A stretch of DNA of 64,000 nt from Pyrococcus yayanosii CH1 (lineage in GTDB: Archaea > Methanobacteriota_B > Thermococci > Thermococcales > Thermococcaceae), in NCBI RefSeq assembly GCF_000215995.1, contig NC_015680.1, positions 1,563,160 through 1,627,159 of the forward strand. The letters run 5' to 3'. Below the pieces are notes generated by a model. The model saw only the letters and a list, made by a program, of their open reading frames with translations, did no database searches and was not told the origin of the DNA. Shown here one piece after another: positions 51,859-62,229 of the stretch. Position 1 is the stretch's first letter, and each line of letters starts with the position of its first letter. The translations under genes were made by a program, and so were the position numbers.

Positions 51859-53127
51859 CTAAACCCACTCCTCCACGGGAAGAATCCTTATCCTTCTTCC
51901 CTCGAGCTCAAGCTCTTTTCTCAAACCCCAGGTGATAACTGTTAACTTTTCTATTCCCAGCTCTCCAGAGGCTTCCACTAAAGTGTTGATCTCACGCTCT
52001 CCGTTCTCTTCCGTTAAGTTCCAAGTTACCTGAATGAGCTCTTTTTTCCAGGTATTAAGAAATCGACCTCTCTTCCGCTAAGCGTCCTGTAATAGAAGAA
52101 ATCCCCGTTAGGTTCAAATCCCCTCTTAAGAAGCTCCACAAAGACAAGATTCTCAAGGAGTCTGCCCATATCACTAACCCCTTGAACAGTTAGCAGACCC
52201 GTGTCGACGAAGTAGGGCTTGAAGCCAAGGAGCTCCTTCTTTTTCTCGGACTTTTCAAACGCCCTGAGGGGGAACAGAATCATGGCATCGCTAAGGTACT
52301 CGACATAATTTATTATCGTCCCCTTTCCCGCATCTATACCAAGGCTTTTCATAGTCTTGTGTAGCTTTGTTGCGGAGGTGTGACTCGACTTTGCAAGAAA
52401 GTGAAGAAGAAGGCGGAACGCCTTGAGGTTTGAAACCTTCCACCTCTCAACGACGTCCCTATAAATGGTTGCATCGAGTATCTCCTTAAGTATATTCCTT
52501 CTCAGCCTTTGTTCGAGGACGACTTCAGGATAACCTCCCCATTCCAAATACTCCCTTAGAAGACCAAGCATTGCTCCTTTCTTCGCAAGAGAGTACCTTT
52601 TTAGGCATGATTCCCCTAGCTCGAAGAATTTCTGGGAAGGAGAATGGATATACCGTTAGCGGAACGCTTCTCCCCCTAAGAACCGTCGATATTTCCTTAA
52701 TACCTTAGATAATAACTTTAGATGAAGAACCTGTGATAATTACCGTATCACCTCTGTCGAGAAGATAGCGGACGAAGCGCTCCCAGCCATCAACGGTCTG
52801 ACCTCATCAAGAAAAACGGTAATCTTTCTCTCGGTATTTTATGGAGTAGTAAACACGGAGCATCTCCATCAAGTCCCTTGCATCGGCACCAATGAGGCGA
52901 GGGTCTTCAAAATTCACGTAGAAGCTCCTTTCTCTATCAGGGTCAACATCGTCCCAGATCTGGAAAAGAAAGTAAGTCTTCCCAGCCCGTCTGGGTCCTA
53001 TCACCGCCAGCGCCCTGCTCACCGAAGGAACTGAATAGTTAATTTCTCGTCTTATGTAGTCGACCCTAAGCTCAAGATAATCTGCCAAAACCTCCTCCCA
53101 CATAGCCCTGTCAATCATGTTCTGCAC
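51859..53127 (-). pseudogene. archaeal AAA ATPase with DUF4143 domain, multiply frameshifted
   Basis: The N-terminal piece (53127 to about 52807) has VIGPRRAGKTYFLFQIWDD (P-loop). A central piece (about 52800-52600) reads WERFVRYLLDRGDTVIITGS, then LRGRSVPLTVYPFSFPEIL in another frame. A DUF4143 piece (52571 to 52041) has YLEWGGYPEVVL and YFVDTGLL, and a last piece (to 51859) reads VTWNLTEENGEREINTLVEA. At 52041 one A appears lost from an A run (GGAAAAAAGAG). At least three frame changes, so inactive. These ATPases are common mobile-like genes in Thermococcales; function unknown. Confidence 0.85.
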
Positions 53128-53148
53128 ATAGAACTTAAAAAGATTGTT

Positions 53149-53772
53149 CTATGGAGAGACCAATGACCTTCTCTTCACAGGACCCCGTGGATACTCTTCC
53201 TCGAAAATCTCGGCAGTGAAGCGGTAAACCTTTGTGTCCTCGTCGAGCCAGCAGTCGGGAGGAAGGCCAGCTTTCCAGCAGGTCTCCGCTAAGAACTCTT
53301 CCTCGTCCCAGCCCCACTCGATGGGCACCTGCGGAAGTAATAGGCCCGAATATATGCCCTTCTCCACTATGAGGCCGTCCCTGCCCACCTTTATTTTCTT
53401 CGGCCTCTCCTCAGGGGGACCCTCAATAAGCTCTGGAGGTGTTAAAACGCTGACCTCAACCGTGATTGCATCCATCTCCTCCAACCTAACGGGGGGAAAT
53501 CTGGGGTCATCGACGGCCGCGTATATTGCGGCTTTTATCGTGGCCTTGACGAGCGGATATAGGGGTAGGGGAAACCCTATGCATCCCCTTAGCGCCATCT
53601 GCGGCGGGACGTTATGTCTATTTAGGGTTACGAAGACTCCCATTTTCTTCCAAAGTTCAGGTGGAGTATCCTCTGGTGGCTCTATCTCCCTACCCGTTTT
53701 CAGGTATTCTTCGATGGCCCTCCTCGCGAGCCTGACGAGGAACTCGCCCCACTCGTCCTTTATCCGATACAT
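53149..53772 (-). CDS. AMMECR1-family protein
   Basis: 207 residues from the ATG at 53772 (MYRIKDEWGEFLVRLARRAI). LRGCIGFPLPLYPLVKATIK contains the invariant LRGCIG motif, and DDPRFPPVRLEEMDAITVEV and WGWDEEEFLAETCWKAGLP are family blocks. The family is conserved from archaea to man and of unproven biochemical role. The frame is open further upstream through the tRNA gene, which is not coding. It lies 74 bases after tRNA-Pro and just before the ATPase pseudogene. Confidence 0.93.
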   Translation of the reverse strand: MYRIKDEWGEFLVRLARRAIEEYLKTGREIEPPEDTPPELWKKMGVFVTLNRHNVPPQMALRGCIGFPLPLYPLVKATIKAAIYAAVDDPRFPPVRLEEMDAITVEVSVLTPPELIEGPPEERPKKIKVGRDGLIVEKGIYSGLLLPQVPIEWGWDEEEFLAETCWKAGLPPDCWLDEDTKVYRFTAEIFEEEYPRGPVKRRSLVSP

Positions 53773-53845
53773 TGAGCTCACCGGAGAACTGTTGGAGGAA
53801 GAGGTTAAAGATGTTGCGGGCAGTCGCAGAAACGTAAATTCACTG

Positions 53846-53923
53846 TGGTGGGGCCGCCGGGATTTGAACCCGGGTCCCCGGCTCCCGAAGCCGGAAGGAT
53901 AGGCCAAGCTACCCCACGGCCCC
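53846..53923 (-). tRNA. tRNA-Pro (anticodon CGG)
   Basis: The minus strand folds as a cloverleaf: acceptor GGGGCCG/CGGCCCC, anticodon stem CCGGC/GCCGG with loop TTCGGGA (anticodon CGG), T stem CCGGG/CCCGG with loop TTCAAAT, discriminator A and an encoded CCA at 53846-53848. A TATA element GGTTTATAATG lies about 30 bases upstream (near 53952-53962). Confidence 0.95.
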
Positions 53924-53967
53924 GCTCCCGCCCATCATCACGGCCATCCCCATTATAAACCTTACGC

Positions 53968-54666
53968 TCAAATGCTTTCCCTGACCCTTCTCCTTATATT
54001 GGGATCCCTGTCGGCCAGCTCCTTCAGAAATTCTTCAAAGCTCTTCCAGTCCGGAACTTCCTCGTCAAGGTATATCCCAGTCCTTCCTATCCTGTCCCGC
54101 CTCGTCAGGACCTTCACACGCTCCTCCACGATGTCAACGCTCACGCCGAGTATCTTGGCAACCTCAGATTCTCTGCCGACGACTTCCCTCTCTATGTGGC
54201 CCCTCTCCGTCGGGATTATCAAGATGAGCTTCTTGTTCACACCCGGGACCCTCTGCTTGGTTTTAACGCCCCAGAGGTCGAGCATGCCGCCCCACCTGTA
54301 GAACTCCAGCTCCCTGTCCGTGGGGTCAACGAGGAAGAAAGTCACCGTCGTCTCCTCGTCTATCTCTATGTGGCCCTTTATGAGGTGCCAGGGGGTTGCC
54401 ATTACTATGCGCCTCCTCTCCACTAAGTCTCCAAGGGCCAGCTCTATGAGGTAGCTCGACACCCTGTAGGGGATTACTATGTCTATGTCGCTGCCCTTCC
54501 TAACGTCCCCTCTCGCAACGCTCCCGTAGACGTGAGGGTCGAAGTCCTTGAGGAGCTCCATTATCTTCAGGGCCTTCTCCCTCTTCTCCCAAAGGTAGCG
54601 CCAGCGCTTCGGCGGATAAATGACTTCCCTCTCGTCCCAGACTCTCACGACCTTCTCGCGTGGCAT
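53968..54666 (-). CDS. nucleotidyltransferase-domain protein
   Basis: 232 residues. HVYGSVARGDVRKGSDIDIV is the polymerase-beta-like nucleotidyltransferase signature (G-S-x10-D-x-D) at about 46-65. The C-terminal half (ESEVAKILGVSVDIVEERVK) looks like a helix-turn-helix. A solitary gene divergent from the DTD2 gene at 54755. Substrate unknown; conserved in Thermococcales as a predicted nucleotidyltransferase. Confidence 0.82.
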   Translation of the reverse strand: MPREKVVRVWDEREVIYPPKRWRYLWEKREKALKIMELLKDFDPHVYGSVARGDVRKGSDIDIVIPYRVSSYLIELALGDLVERRRIVMATPWHLIKGHIEIDEETTVTFFLVDPTDRELEFYRWGGMLDLWGVKTKQRVPGVNKKLILIIPTERGHIEREVVGRESEVAKILGVSVDIVEERVKVLTRRDRIGRTGIYLDEEVPDWKSFEEFLKELADRDPNIRRRVRESI

Positions 54667-54754
54667 ATGGAAGGGGTTAGGAGGGGAAGTTAATACCCTT
54701 TCGGGTTCGGGAAAACCTTATTAGCAGTCCAGCCCAATGGGCCCGGGTGGTGCC

Positions 54755-55573
54755 ATGAAGGTTATCATGACAACGAAGATCGATCTAGCCTCGATGAACA
54801 TCAGGAGGCATCTAATTGAGGGCTTCGGCTTTAAGGAGACGGAGAAGAGCTTTGACGGGAACCCGGTTTACGAAAAGGGCGATACCCTCATCCTGACGAC
54901 CAATGACGAGATGATTTACTACGACGGCCTCGATAGGGCCATTGAAAATCAGCTTGGCCTAAAACCCGAAGTGATTGTCTTCGCCTCAAGGCACTCAAGC
55001 GAGAAGAAATTGCCGGCCTTGACGACCCACGTGACGGGTAATTGGGGAAAGGCCCTTTATGGAGGGAAGGACGGACACCTTGCAATAGCAATTCCGGGAG
55101 CTATGAAGCTAGCCCTCCTCAAAATGAACGAACTCAACGATTTAGGCTGGACCGTGTGCTACGAGGCAACACACCACGGGCCGAGCGAGCTCGAGGTTCC
55201 AAGCCTGTTCATAGAAATCGGCTCCAGTGAAGAGGAGTGGATCAACGAGAGGGCCGGCGAGATAATCGCCGAGACGATAATGCACATCCTTGAAAACTAC
55301 GACAAGAAAAAATTCAAGGTCGCCATTGGCATAGGTGGAGGCCACTACGCACCCAAGCAGACAAAGAGGGCTCTCGAAACCGAGCTTGCTTTCGGCCACA
55401 TACTGCCCAAGTACGCTCAGCCCGTCCCGAAGGAAATGCTATTAAGGGCCATAGAGAGGACGGCCGAGCCTGTTGAGGCCATATACGTGGACTGGAAGGG
55501 AAGTAGAGGCGAGACGAGGCAACTAGCTAGAAGCCTCACCGAGGAGCTTGGACTGGAATTCATAAAAGACTGA
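54755..55573 (+). CDS. dtdA: D-aminoacyl-tRNA deacylase, archaeal type
   Basis: 272 residues from the ATG at 54755 ([20 protein letters not shown]), after [47 protein letters not shown] and [16 protein letters not shown] are conserved blocks of DTD2/GEK1, which removes D-amino acids from mischarged tRNA. Solitary gene, typical length. Confidence 0.93.
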   Translation: MKVIMTTKIDLASMNIRRHLIEGFGFKETEKSFDGNPVYEKGDTLILTTNDEMIYYDGLDRAIENQLGLKPEVIVFASRHSSEKKLPALTTHVTGNWGKALYGGKDGHLAIAIPGAMKLALLKMNELNDLGWTVCYEATHHGPSELEVPSLFIEIGSSEEEWINERAGEIIAETIMHILENYDKKKFKVAIGIGGGHYAPKQTKRALETELAFGHILPKYAQPVPKEMLLRAIERTAEPVEAIYVDWKGSRGETRQLARSLTEELGLEFIKD

Positions 55574-55618
55574 GCACAAAGTTAATTAGCCACGATGTCC
55601 AATATACTTTGATGAACC

Positions 55619-55885
55619 ATGACGGACGAAGTCTTTCTCGTTTTCAAAAAAGGGCGCATTCTAGTAGCTAAAGGATGCCCAACGAACATTATCGAGGAGT
55701 TTACTTCCGATGAACTCGCTGAGCTCCTTGAGTTTAGGTATGCCACGCCTTGGAACACCGGAAAGGACATCATTGAAAAGTTGACGTACATCCTGGAAGA
55801 CATTCACGACATCTATCTAGAAGATGCCAAAAAGGGCAAGGAGGAAGTGCTTAGGGACATCAAGATCAGAAAGCATTCCAGGTAG
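55619..55885 (+). CDS. small conserved-looking protein of unknown function
   Basis: 88 residues, starting MTDEVFLVFKKGRILVAKGC, followed by a helical acidic middle (ILEDIHDIYLEDAKKGKEEV) and a basic end. No membrane segment or known motif. Codon use resembles the neighbouring housekeeping genes, which supports coding. No strong ribosome site is seen. Function unknown. Confidence 0.55.
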   Translation: MTDEVFLVFKKGRILVAKGCPTNIIEEFTSDELAELLEFRYATPWNTGKDIIEKLTYILEDIHDIYLEDAKKGKEEVLRDIKIRKHSR

Positions 55886-55934
55886 TGCCAAGGTTTTTAT
55901 AGGAGGGCCGGGAGTTTAGTGGGGGTGAACGACT

Positions 55935-56357
55935 GTGCCAGTGCTTGGGATTAACGTGCTAAAAGTCGAGTATGAGAAGAAAGGAGCCGTAATTGGCAGG
56001 GTGGAGGTGTCCCTGAATCCCAAGATTGAGGACATGCGCCTGGGGGAGATGATTTTCCCCAACGGGAAGGTAAACGGAATTGAAGTAGCCCTCAATTACG
56101 AAGTTCAATATTCTCCCAATATCGCCACCGGGCGCGTAAAGCTCATGGTATTCTACCTGCCCAGGGACAGGGACAAAGTCGACGAGATACTTGACATGTG
56201 GGAAAGTGAGAAAAAGATTCCCCCCGAGCTTTTCACCGAAGTGGTAAACTTCACTACAGTGGAACTCATGCCACTTCTCATAGCCATAGCCAAGGAAATG
56301 AAGATTCCCTACCCAATTCCCGTCCCAAGGATAGCGGTTAGGAAAGAAGAGGGGTGA
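55935..56357 (+). CDS. uncharacterised archaeal protein, beta-rich
   Basis: 140 residues from a GTG at 55935, preceded by GTGGGGGTGAACG. MPVLGINVLKVEYEKKGAVI opens a strand-rich domain with VALNYEVQYSPNIATGRVKL, and ELMPLLIAIAKEMKIPYPIP closes it. A TATA-like GTTTTTATAGG lies near 55890. Placed just upstream of ftsZ but with a separate promoter in between. I do not know its function; a soluble cytoplasmic protein is likely. Confidence 0.75.
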   Translation: MPVLGINVLKVEYEKKGAVIGRVEVSLNPKIEDMRLGEMIFPNGKVNGIEVALNYEVQYSPNIATGRVKLMVFYLPRDRDKVDEILDMWESEKKIPPELFTEVVNFTTVELMPLLIAIAKEMKIPYPIPVPRIAVRKEEG

Positions 56358-56370
56358 AATTTATATACGT
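56352..56370 (+). promoter_or_regulatory. promoter of ftsZ
   Basis: GGGTGAAATTTATATACG has a BRE (GAAA) and TATA (TTTATATA) about 55-60 bases before the ftsZ ATG at 56424. It overlaps the end of the preceding gene. Confidence 0.6.
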
Positions 56371-56423
56371 CCTCCCTCCAAATCCCTACTCAGAATGTCA
56401 TCCGCCACTAGGAGGGTTGAGTA

Positions 56424-57542
56424 ATGCTGAAGCTTGTTGAAAACGTCGTTGAACGGACCTCCGCGGAGAACAATAGGGTTCCCGAGGTTCAAGCTCCACA
56501 ATCCGACATCGAAGAAGAGCTTAAAAAGATATTGGAGCAGATCCAGGCGAAGATATACGTGGTTGGAGTCGGAGGAGCTGGCTGTAACACGGTCAATAGA
56601 ATGATGGAGGTAGGCGTTCAGGGGGCCAAGATAATAGCCGTGAACACCGATGCCCAGGACCTCCTCAAGGTGAGAGCCCACCAGAAGATACTCATAGGTA
56701 AGGAGCTTACCCGCGGCCTTGGTGCTGGAAACAATCCCAAGATAGGTGAAGAAGCCGCCAAGGAGAGTGAGAGGGAGATTAGGGATGCACTCGAAGGGGC
56801 GGACATGGTCTTCATAACCTGCGGTCTTGGTGGGGGAACGGGAACGGGTGCCGCCCCAGTTATAGCTGAAATCGCCAAGAAAATGGGTGCCCTTACTGTC
56901 GCCGTAGTAACACTTCCCTTCACAGTTGAAGGGATAAGAAGGATTAAAAACGCCGAGTACGGCCTCGAAAAGCTTAGGAAGAACACGGACACCGTTATCG
57001 TCATCCCAAACGACAAGCTCATGGAGGTGGCTCCAAACCTGCCCATCCACATGGCCTTTAAAGTTGCGGACGAGATACTTGTCCAGGCCGTGAAAGGGAT
57101 TACGGAGCTCATCACCAAGCCAGGTCTTGTCAACCTCGACTTCAACGACGTTAGGGCCGTCATGAAGGACGGCGGTGTGGCAATGATAGGCATTGGAGAG
57201 AGCGACAGCGAGAAGCGCGCTCTGGAGGCCGCCCAACAAGCTTTGAACAGCCCGCTTCTGGATGTCGACATAAGCGGTGCCAGGGGGGCCCTCATAAGCA
57301 TAAGTGGCGCCGACGTCAGGCTCGAAGAGGCCCAGCAGATAATCGAGCTCGTCACCAGCAAGCTTGATCCAGAGGCTCAAGTCATCTGGGGAATACAGCT
57401 CGAGCCCGAGCTTGAGAAGACCATTCGTGTTATGGTCATAGTCACGGGGGTCACCTCGCCGTATGCAGTTGCCGAAGAGGAACCCGAGCTACCTGAAGAA
57501 GGGGAGAAAAAGGTTATAAAGCTGGACCTCGCCGAGCTCTGA
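56424..57542 (+). CDS. ftsZ: cell division protein FtsZ
   Basis: 372 residues. [13 protein letters not shown] near residue 49, the tubulin signature [19 protein letters not shown] near 130-150, the [11 protein letters not shown] synergy-loop region near 240-250 and the acidic C-terminus [13 protein letters not shown] are all present. A GTPase that forms the division ring. A 35-residue N-terminal extension before the core is usual in archaeal FtsZ1. It precedes the secE-spt5 ribosomal cluster. The long open frame on the opposite strand is a codon-bias shadow. Confidence 0.97.
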   Translation: MLKLVENVVERTSAENNRVPEVQAPQSDIEEELKKILEQIQAKIYVVGVGGAGCNTVNRMMEVGVQGAKIIAVNTDAQDLLKVRAHQKILIGKELTRGLGAGNNPKIGEEAAKESEREIRDALEGADMVFITCGLGGGTGTGAAPVIAEIAKKMGALTVAVVTLPFTVEGIRRIKNAEYGLEKLRKNTDTVIVIPNDKLMEVAPNLPIHMAFKVADEILVQAVKGITELITKPGLVNLDFNDVRAVMKDGGVAMIGIGESDSEKRALEAAQQALNSPLLDVDISGARGALISISGADVRLEEAQQIIELVTSKLDPEAQVIWGIQLEPELEKTIRVMVIVTGVTSPYAVAEEEPELPEEGEKKVIKLDLAEL

Positions 57543-57591
57543 TAACCTAAACCAAACTTTTTTGACACACCGAAGCCATGGGGGTTAAGCT

Positions 57592-57777
57592 ATGGCGGTC
57601 TCGCTGGACAGGGTTAGAGAGTTCCTAAAAGAGTCCAAAAGGGTGTTCCTGGTAACGAAGAAGCCCAGCTGGAAGGAGTATAAGATGGCCGCGAAGATAA
57701 CCGGCCTAGGCATCCTCCTAATAGGTATTATCGGAATGCTAATAAGAATAATAGGGATTCTCGCACTTGGGCAGTGA
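57592..57777 (+). CDS. secE: preprotein translocase subunit SecE (Sec61 gamma)
   Basis: 61 residues. RVREFLKESKRVFLVTKKPS is the amphipathic helix of SecE/Sec61 gamma, followed by one membrane segment (GLGILLIGIIGMLIRIIGIL). Part of the SecYEG channel. The order secE-spt5-L11 is conserved in archaea and bacteria (secE-nusG-rplK). Confidence 0.95.
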   Translation: MAVSLDRVREFLKESKRVFLVTKKPSWKEYKMAAKITGLGILLIGIIGMLIRIIGILALGQ

Positions 57778-57792
57778 AGTGGGGGGAGCGAG

Positions 57793-58248
57793 GTGGCAGG
57801 AAAAATCTTCGCCGTTCGCGTAACGCAGGGGCAGGAGGAGAACACCGCGAGGCTGATATACAGCAAGGCTAGAACCTATAACCTGCCCCTCTATGCCATC
57901 CTAGCTCCCTCCAAGGTCAAGGGATACATATTCGTCGAGGCTCCTCATAAGAGTGCCGTTGACGAGGCCATAAGAGGGATACGACACGCAAGGGGCGTCC
58001 TGCCCAAGGACATTCCTTTCAAGGAGATAGAGCACTTCCTCGAGGAGAAGCCAGCCGTCAGTGGATTAGAGCCAGGAGACATCGTCGAGCTAATCTCCGG
58101 ACCCTTCAAGGGCGAGAAGGCCAAAGTTGTCAGGGTGGATGAAGGCAAGGATGAAATAGTCGTGGAGCTCATAGGTGCCATAGTTCCCATCCCCGTTACC
58201 GTCAGGGGCGAATACGTTAGGCTTATAAGCAAACGTCAAAAGGAGTGA
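57793..58248 (+). CDS. spt5: transcription elongation factor Spt5 (NusG homologue)
   Basis: 151 residues from a GTG at 57793, five bases after GGGGGGAG. NGN domain ([40 protein letters not shown]) then a KOW domain ([20 protein letters not shown]) near 85-145. It binds the RNA polymerase clamp with Spt4 and increases processivity. In the secE-spt5-L11 transcript. Confidence 0.96.
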   Translation: MAGKIFAVRVTQGQEENTARLIYSKARTYNLPLYAILAPSKVKGYIFVEAPHKSAVDEAIRGIRHARGVLPKDIPFKEIEHFLEEKPAVSGLEPGDIVELISGPFKGEKAKVVRVDEGKDEIVVELIGAIVPIPVTVRGEYVRLISKRQKE

Positions 58249-58261
58249 GGGGTGAGTGAAG

Positions 58262-58756
58262 ATGGCAAAGCAAGTAGTTGAGGTGCTTGTCGAGGGAGGA
58301 AAAGCCACTCCCGGTCCTCCCCTCGGCCCAGCCATAGGACCCCTCGGCCTTAACGTCAAACTCGTCGTTGACAAGATAAACGAGGCCACTAAGGACTTCG
58401 CAGGAATGCAGGTGCCCGTCAAGATAATCGTCGACCCAGTCACGAAGGAGTTTGAAATAGAGGTCGGAGTCCCACCCACGAGCCAGCTCATCAAGAAGGA
58501 GCTCGGCCTCGAGAAGGGCTCGGGCGAGCCCAGGCACAACATAGTCGGAAACCTTACCATGGAGCAGGTGATAAAGATAGCTAAGATGAAGAAGGCCCAG
58601 ATGCTTGCACTAACTCTCAAGGCCGCCGCCAAAGAGGTCATCGGAACGGCCCTCAGCATGGGAGTCACCGTTGAGGGCAAGGACCCAAGGGAGGTCCAGA
58701 GGGAAATAGACGAAGGGGTTTACGACGAGCTCTTTGAGAAGGCCGAGAAGGAGTGA
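58262..58756 (+). CDS. rpl11: ribosomal protein uL11
   Basis: 164 residues from the ATG at 58262 ([20 protein letters not shown]). [16 protein letters not shown] is the uL11 N-terminal signature, and the C-terminal RNA-binding domain has [20 protein letters not shown] and [17 protein letters not shown]. Forms the base of the GTPase-associated centre. A GTG at 58256 is in frame, but GGGGTGAG fits the ATG better. Confidence 0.97.
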   Translation: MAKQVVEVLVEGGKATPGPPLGPAIGPLGLNVKLVVDKINEATKDFAGMQVPVKIIVDPVTKEFEIEVGVPPTSQLIKKELGLEKGSGEPRHNIVGNLTMEQVIKIAKMKKAQMLALTLKAAAKEVIGTALSMGVTVEGKDPREVQREIDEGVYDELFEKAEKE

Positions 58757-58844
58757 GGGAAAAGTTTAAAAGTGGCCCCTTTTACCCCCTCCTGATTTTT
58801 AATTAAATCGACCCTTTTAAAAGAAAAAGAAGGGAGGGCTGCAA
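58757..58844 (+). promoter_or_regulatory. leader/promoter region before rpl1
   Basis: Contains AAAAGTTTAAAAG (58761-58773) and CCCTTTTAAAAG (58811-58822), TATA-like elements, before AAGGGAGGG. It separates secE-spt5-L11 from L1-L10-P1. Archaeal L1 operons are often autoregulated by L1 binding a leader mimic of its rRNA site; I did not find a clear mimic by eye. Confidence 0.45.
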
Positions 58845-59495
58845 ATGGCCTTCGACAGACAGAAAATCGTGGAAGCGGTGAAGGAGGCTAAGGCCCGGGC
58901 CAAGCCGCGTAACTTCACACAGACCGTCGAGGTGGCAGTGAACCTCAAGGATATAGACCTTCGAAAACCGGAAAACAGATTTAAGCTTGAGGTCGTGCTA
59001 CCCCACGGTCGCGGGAAGGACGTTAAGATTGCGGTCATCGGTGATGGTGCCGTTGCCGATGCGGCGAGGAGGCTCGGGCTGGATGTTATTAGCGGTGCCG
59101 AGCTGGAGGAGATAGCTCAGAGTCCGAGACAGGCCAGAAAGATCGCGAAGAAATACGACTTCTTCATCGCAGAGGCCCCACTGATGCCAAAGATAGGTAG
59201 ATACCTCGGTAAGTACCTCGGCCCCAGAAACAAGATGCCCGTCGTTGTGCCACCCACGATGACAAATATCGAGCCCATAGTTGAGAAGCTCAAGAAGACC
59301 GTTAGGATACAGCTCAAGAACAACCCCGTCGTCCACGCTCCCGTGGGCACTGAGAAGATGAGTGACGAGGAGCTCGCCGAGAACATCGAGACCGTCCTCA
59401 ACGCCATAATAGGCAAGCTCGAGCGCGGCGAAAACCAAGTGAAGTCAGTGTACGTCAAGACCACAATGGGGCCTGCCGTCAAGATAGAGAGGTGA
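58845..59495 (+). CDS. rpl1: ribosomal protein uL1
   Basis: 216 residues. [19 protein letters not shown] is the uL1 signature, and [20 protein letters not shown] and [15 protein letters not shown] close the protein. Binds the L1 stalk of 23S rRNA and often its own mRNA. It ends six bases before rpl10. Confidence 0.97.
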   Translation: MAFDRQKIVEAVKEAKARAKPRNFTQTVEVAVNLKDIDLRKPENRFKLEVVLPHGRGKDVKIAVIGDGAVADAARRLGLDVISGAELEEIAQSPRQARKIAKKYDFFIAEAPLMPKIGRYLGKYLGPRNKMPVVVPPTMTNIEPIVEKLKKTVRIQLKNNPVVHAPVGTEKMSDEELAENIETVLNAIIGKLERGENQVKSVYVKTTMGPAVKIER

Positions 59496-59500
59496 GGTAG

Positions 59501-60529
59501 ATGGCCCACGTCGCCGAGTGGAAGAAGAAGGAAGTTGAGGAGCTCGCCAACCTCATCAAGAGCTATCCTGTCATCGCCCTTGTAGACGTCTCCAGCATGC
59601 CCGCTTACCCGCTCTCCCAGATGAGAAGGCTCATCAGGGAAAACAAGGGGCTCCTCAGGGTCTCCAAGAACACCCTCATAGAGCTCGCCATAAAGAAGGC
59701 CGCTCAGGAACTTGGAAAGCCAGAGCTGGAGAAGCTTATAAACTACATAGAGGGCGGGGCCGGAATCCTCGTCACCGAAATGAACCCATTCAAGCTCTAC
59801 AAGTTCCTCCAGCAGAACAGACAGCCCGCACCGGCGAAGCCCGGAGCTGTAGCACCTAAGGACATAGTAATTCCCGCGGGACCCACTCCACTTTCACCAG
59901 GCCCCCTCGTGGGCCAGATGCAGGCCATGGGAATACCGGCGAGAATAGAGAGAGGTAAGGTAACGATACAGAAGGACACCGTCGTCCTAAAGGCAGGTGA
60001 AGTCATAACGCCCGAGCTCGCCAACATACTCAACGCCCTCGGCATAGAGCCTCTCGAGGTAGGTCTCGATCTGCTCGCCGTCTACGAGGATGGCATAGTA
60101 TACACGCCGGATGTCCTCGCCATCGACGAGGAAGAGTACATCAACATGCTACAGCAGGCCTACATGCACGCCTTCAACCTGTCCGTGAACGTAGCGTATC
60201 CGACCAAGCAGACCATCGACGCGATAATCCAGAAGGCCTTCCTCAACGCCAAGGCCGTCGCCGTCGAGGCTGGCTACATAACCAAGGAAACCGCGGAGGA
60301 GATATTCGGCAGGGCCATCCGCGCCGTCCTGCTCATAGCCCAGAACTTACCCGAGGACCTGCTTGATGAGAGGACCAAAGAGCTTTTAAACGCTCAGGCC
60401 CAAGCTGCAGCTGCAGTCGCGGCCCGGCCTCAGCCCGAGGAGAAGAAGGAGGAGAAGGTTGAGGAAGAGAAGGAAGAAGAAGCTTCCGAGGAGGAGGCCC
60501 TCGCGGGACTGAGTGCTCTGTTCGGATGA
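59501..60529 (+). CDS. rpl10: ribosomal protein uL10 (P0)
   Basis: 342 residues. The N-terminal rRNA-binding domain has [20 protein letters not shown]; insertion and helical spine domains follow for binding P1 dimers. The C-terminal acidic tail [17 protein letters not shown] is shared with P1 and recruits translation GTPases. Co-transcribed with L1 and P1. Confidence 0.97.
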   Translation: MAHVAEWKKKEVEELANLIKSYPVIALVDVSSMPAYPLSQMRRLIRENKGLLRVSKNTLIELAIKKAAQELGKPELEKLINYIEGGAGILVTEMNPFKLYKFLQQNRQPAPAKPGAVAPKDIVIPAGPTPLSPGPLVGQMQAMGIPARIERGKVTIQKDTVVLKAGEVITPELANILNALGIEPLEVGLDLLAVYEDGIVYTPDVLAIDEEEYINMLQQAYMHAFNLSVNVAYPTKQTIDAIIQKAFLNAKAVAVEAGYITKETAEEIFGRAIRAVLLIAQNLPEDLLDERTKELLNAQAQAAAAVAARPQPEEKKEEKVEEEKEEEASEEEALAGLSALFG

Positions 60530-60573
60530 ATCACGCGGATAGATTACTTAAAGCTGATTGGGAGGTGTATGGG

Positions 60574-60900
60574 ATGGAGTACGTGTATGCTGCTCTGCTC
60601 CTCCACACGGCTGGGAAGGAGATAAACGAGGAGAACCTGAAGGCCGTCCTCGAGGCCGCTGGTATCACCCCCGATGAGGCCAGGATAAAGGCCCTCGTGG
60701 CAGCACTCGAGGGTGTGAACATCGACGAGGTCATCGAGAAGGCCGCCATGCCGGTCGCAGTGGCCGCGGCCCCAGCCGCCGCTCCCACAGCGGGTGAAGC
60801 GGCCGGTGCCGAGGAGGAGAAGAAGGAGGAAGAGGAGGAGAAGGAAGAGGAGGCCTCTGAAGAAGAGGCTCTCGCTGGCCTCAGCGCGCTCTTCGGCTGA
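60574..60900 (+). CDS. rpl12: ribosomal stalk protein P1 (L12)
   Basis: 108 residues from the ATG at 60574 ([20 protein letters not shown]), six bases after GGAGGTG; the frame is open 16 codons further but without support. Helical dimerisation domain, alanine-rich hinge, and acidic tail [16 protein letters not shown] identical to that of uL10. Normal archaeal P1 length. Confidence 0.96.
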   Translation: MEYVYAALLLHTAGKEINEENLKAVLEAAGITPDEARIKALVAALEGVNIDEVIEKAAMPVAVAAAPAAAPTAGEAAGAEEEKKEEEEEKEEEASEEEALAGLSALFG

Positions 60901-60905
60901 GGCCC

Positions 60906-61376
60906 CTATTTTCTTCTTCTCTTCGAGAGGACAATATTTTTACTACCCTGATAGTTCCCGCGGTACGGTCTTTCTGCGGGTCCTTCAAGTCTTATGAAGG
61001 CAATCTGGGCAAATCTTTCTCCGTAAACGAGCTCAATATGCTCTTGAGAGGCATTAAAGAGCATTAACGTCAAGTTTCCATCCCATCCAGGGTCAACCCA
61101 AGCGAAGGAACCAAGTACACCTTCTCGGGCCAGGCTGCTCCTTATCCTTATGTCTCCCATGACGTCATCGGGGAGTTTTATCCTCTCGAGCGTCAGAATG
61201 AGGGCGTGCTTTCCAGGCGGTATCGTAAAGACCCCTTCCCGCTCAACGTCGATGAACTTCCCCTCGACGAAGGCTTCCCTTCCAACCCTCAGGTCGTAGC
61301 CGGCGGGCTGTAAAGATTCTTCACTGAAGGGCTCGATCAGTATTTCCTTCCTTATCTTCCAATCCGGGAGCAACAT
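60906..61376 (-). CDS. dcd: dCTP deaminase
   Basis: 156 residues from the ATG at 61376 (MLLPDWKIRKEILIEPFSEE). RSSLAREGVLGSFAWVDPGW is the active-site block with the catalytic Glu region, and LQPAGYDLRVG and GKHALILTLERIKLPDDVMG are family blocks. It converts dCTP to dUTP (or dUMP if bifunctional) in thymidylate synthesis. Convergent with rpl12 with five bases between, and divergent from the tRNA-Arg gene. Confidence 0.93.
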   Translation of the reverse strand: MLLPDWKIRKEILIEPFSEESLQPAGYDLRVGREAFVEGKFIDVEREGVFTIPPGKHALILTLERIKLPDDVMGDIRIRSSLAREGVLGSFAWVDPGWDGNLTLMLFNASQEHIELVYGERFAQIAFIRLEGPAERPYRGNYQGSKNIVLSKRRRK

Positions 61377-61424
61377 CGGAACCACCGCAAGCTTTATTAT
61401 CGCTCCCCTTAAAGCTCTTCCCAG

Positions 61425-61502
<78 letters not shown>

Positions 61503-61522
61503 CATTCTTTGAGGTGGATCCC

Positions 61523-62185
61523 ATGATAGTGGCCTTTGATTTCGACGGAACGCTGGTGGATAGCTACTCAGGTATTGAGGAAGCCTTCGAAAGGGCCCTC
61601 CGAAGGCACTATCCCTGGCTGCCGGGGAAGCGGTTGGTGGCGAGGTTCCTAACGAGGGTTGAGATGCACTTCGAGAGACCCCAGTTCGGGATCCACAGGG
61701 GAAGGATTGGGGTCCCCAACATCTTCAAAGGGAGGTTTGCCAAAACGTGGTTCGAGGAGAGGGCAAAGCTGACCAGGCCTATAGAGGGTGCCTCAGAGGT
61801 TCTCAAGCGGCTCAGGGAGGAGGGACACGTGGTCATCTCCTTCTCGGCCGAGGACTTCATTCCAGGTATGAAAGAGTACCGGCTGAAGCAGAGCGGCCTC
61901 TATGAGCTATTCGACGACGTTATAATCTTCGGCCGTGAGATGACCATCTGCGAAGCCTTCTGGTTCGTGAGAGAAAAATACGGAGATGAGACCTTCGTGT
62001 GGGTGGACGACAAGCCCTGGCGGTTCATCGGTATTGGGGACGAGAAAACCGAATACGTCTGGTTCTACTTCCCAATCACGGCCCGCTTCGTTACCGAGGA
62101 GATACTTGCCCGGATACCTCACCTCCACGTCATCCATGACCTCTGGAGCATTTTTGACGTTATCAGGAACGTTTCTCCTCCATGA
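61523..62185 (+). CDS. HAD-superfamily hydrolase
   Basis: 220 residues from the ATG at 61523, after [27 protein letters not shown] is HAD motif I with both aspartates, [12 protein letters not shown] sits at the motif II position and [16 protein letters not shown] contains the motif IV acids. A phosphatase or phosphoglycolate-phosphatase-like enzyme; substrate unknown. It ends within the promoter of gcvPA. Confidence 0.85.
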   Translation: MIVAFDFDGTLVDSYSGIEEAFERALRRHYPWLPGKRLVARFLTRVEMHFERPQFGIHRGRIGVPNIFKGRFAKTWFEERAKLTRPIEGASEVLKRLREEGHVVISFSAEDFIPGMKEYRLKQSGLYELFDDVIIFGREMTICEAFWFVREKYGDETFVWVDDKPWRFIGIGDEKTEYVWFYFPITARFVTEEILARIPHLHVIHDLWSIFDVIRNVSPP

Positions 62186-62202
62186 AAAAGTATATATTTT
62201 AC
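62185..62202 (+). promoter_or_regulatory. promoter of gcvPA
   Basis: AAAAAGTATATATTTTAC is a strong BRE/TATA about 35-40 bases before the ATG at 62230. This placement argues that the upstream in-frame ATG at 62182, which precedes the TATA box, is not the real start. Confidence 0.6.
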
Positions 62203-62229
62203 ACAGGCAAAACCCTTCTGGGGATGCGC

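Noticed and set aside
56361-57380. 339-codon open frame opposite ftsZ
   Set aside because: Antisense shadow of ftsZ; the ftsZ protein has all family signatures and the antisense one has none.
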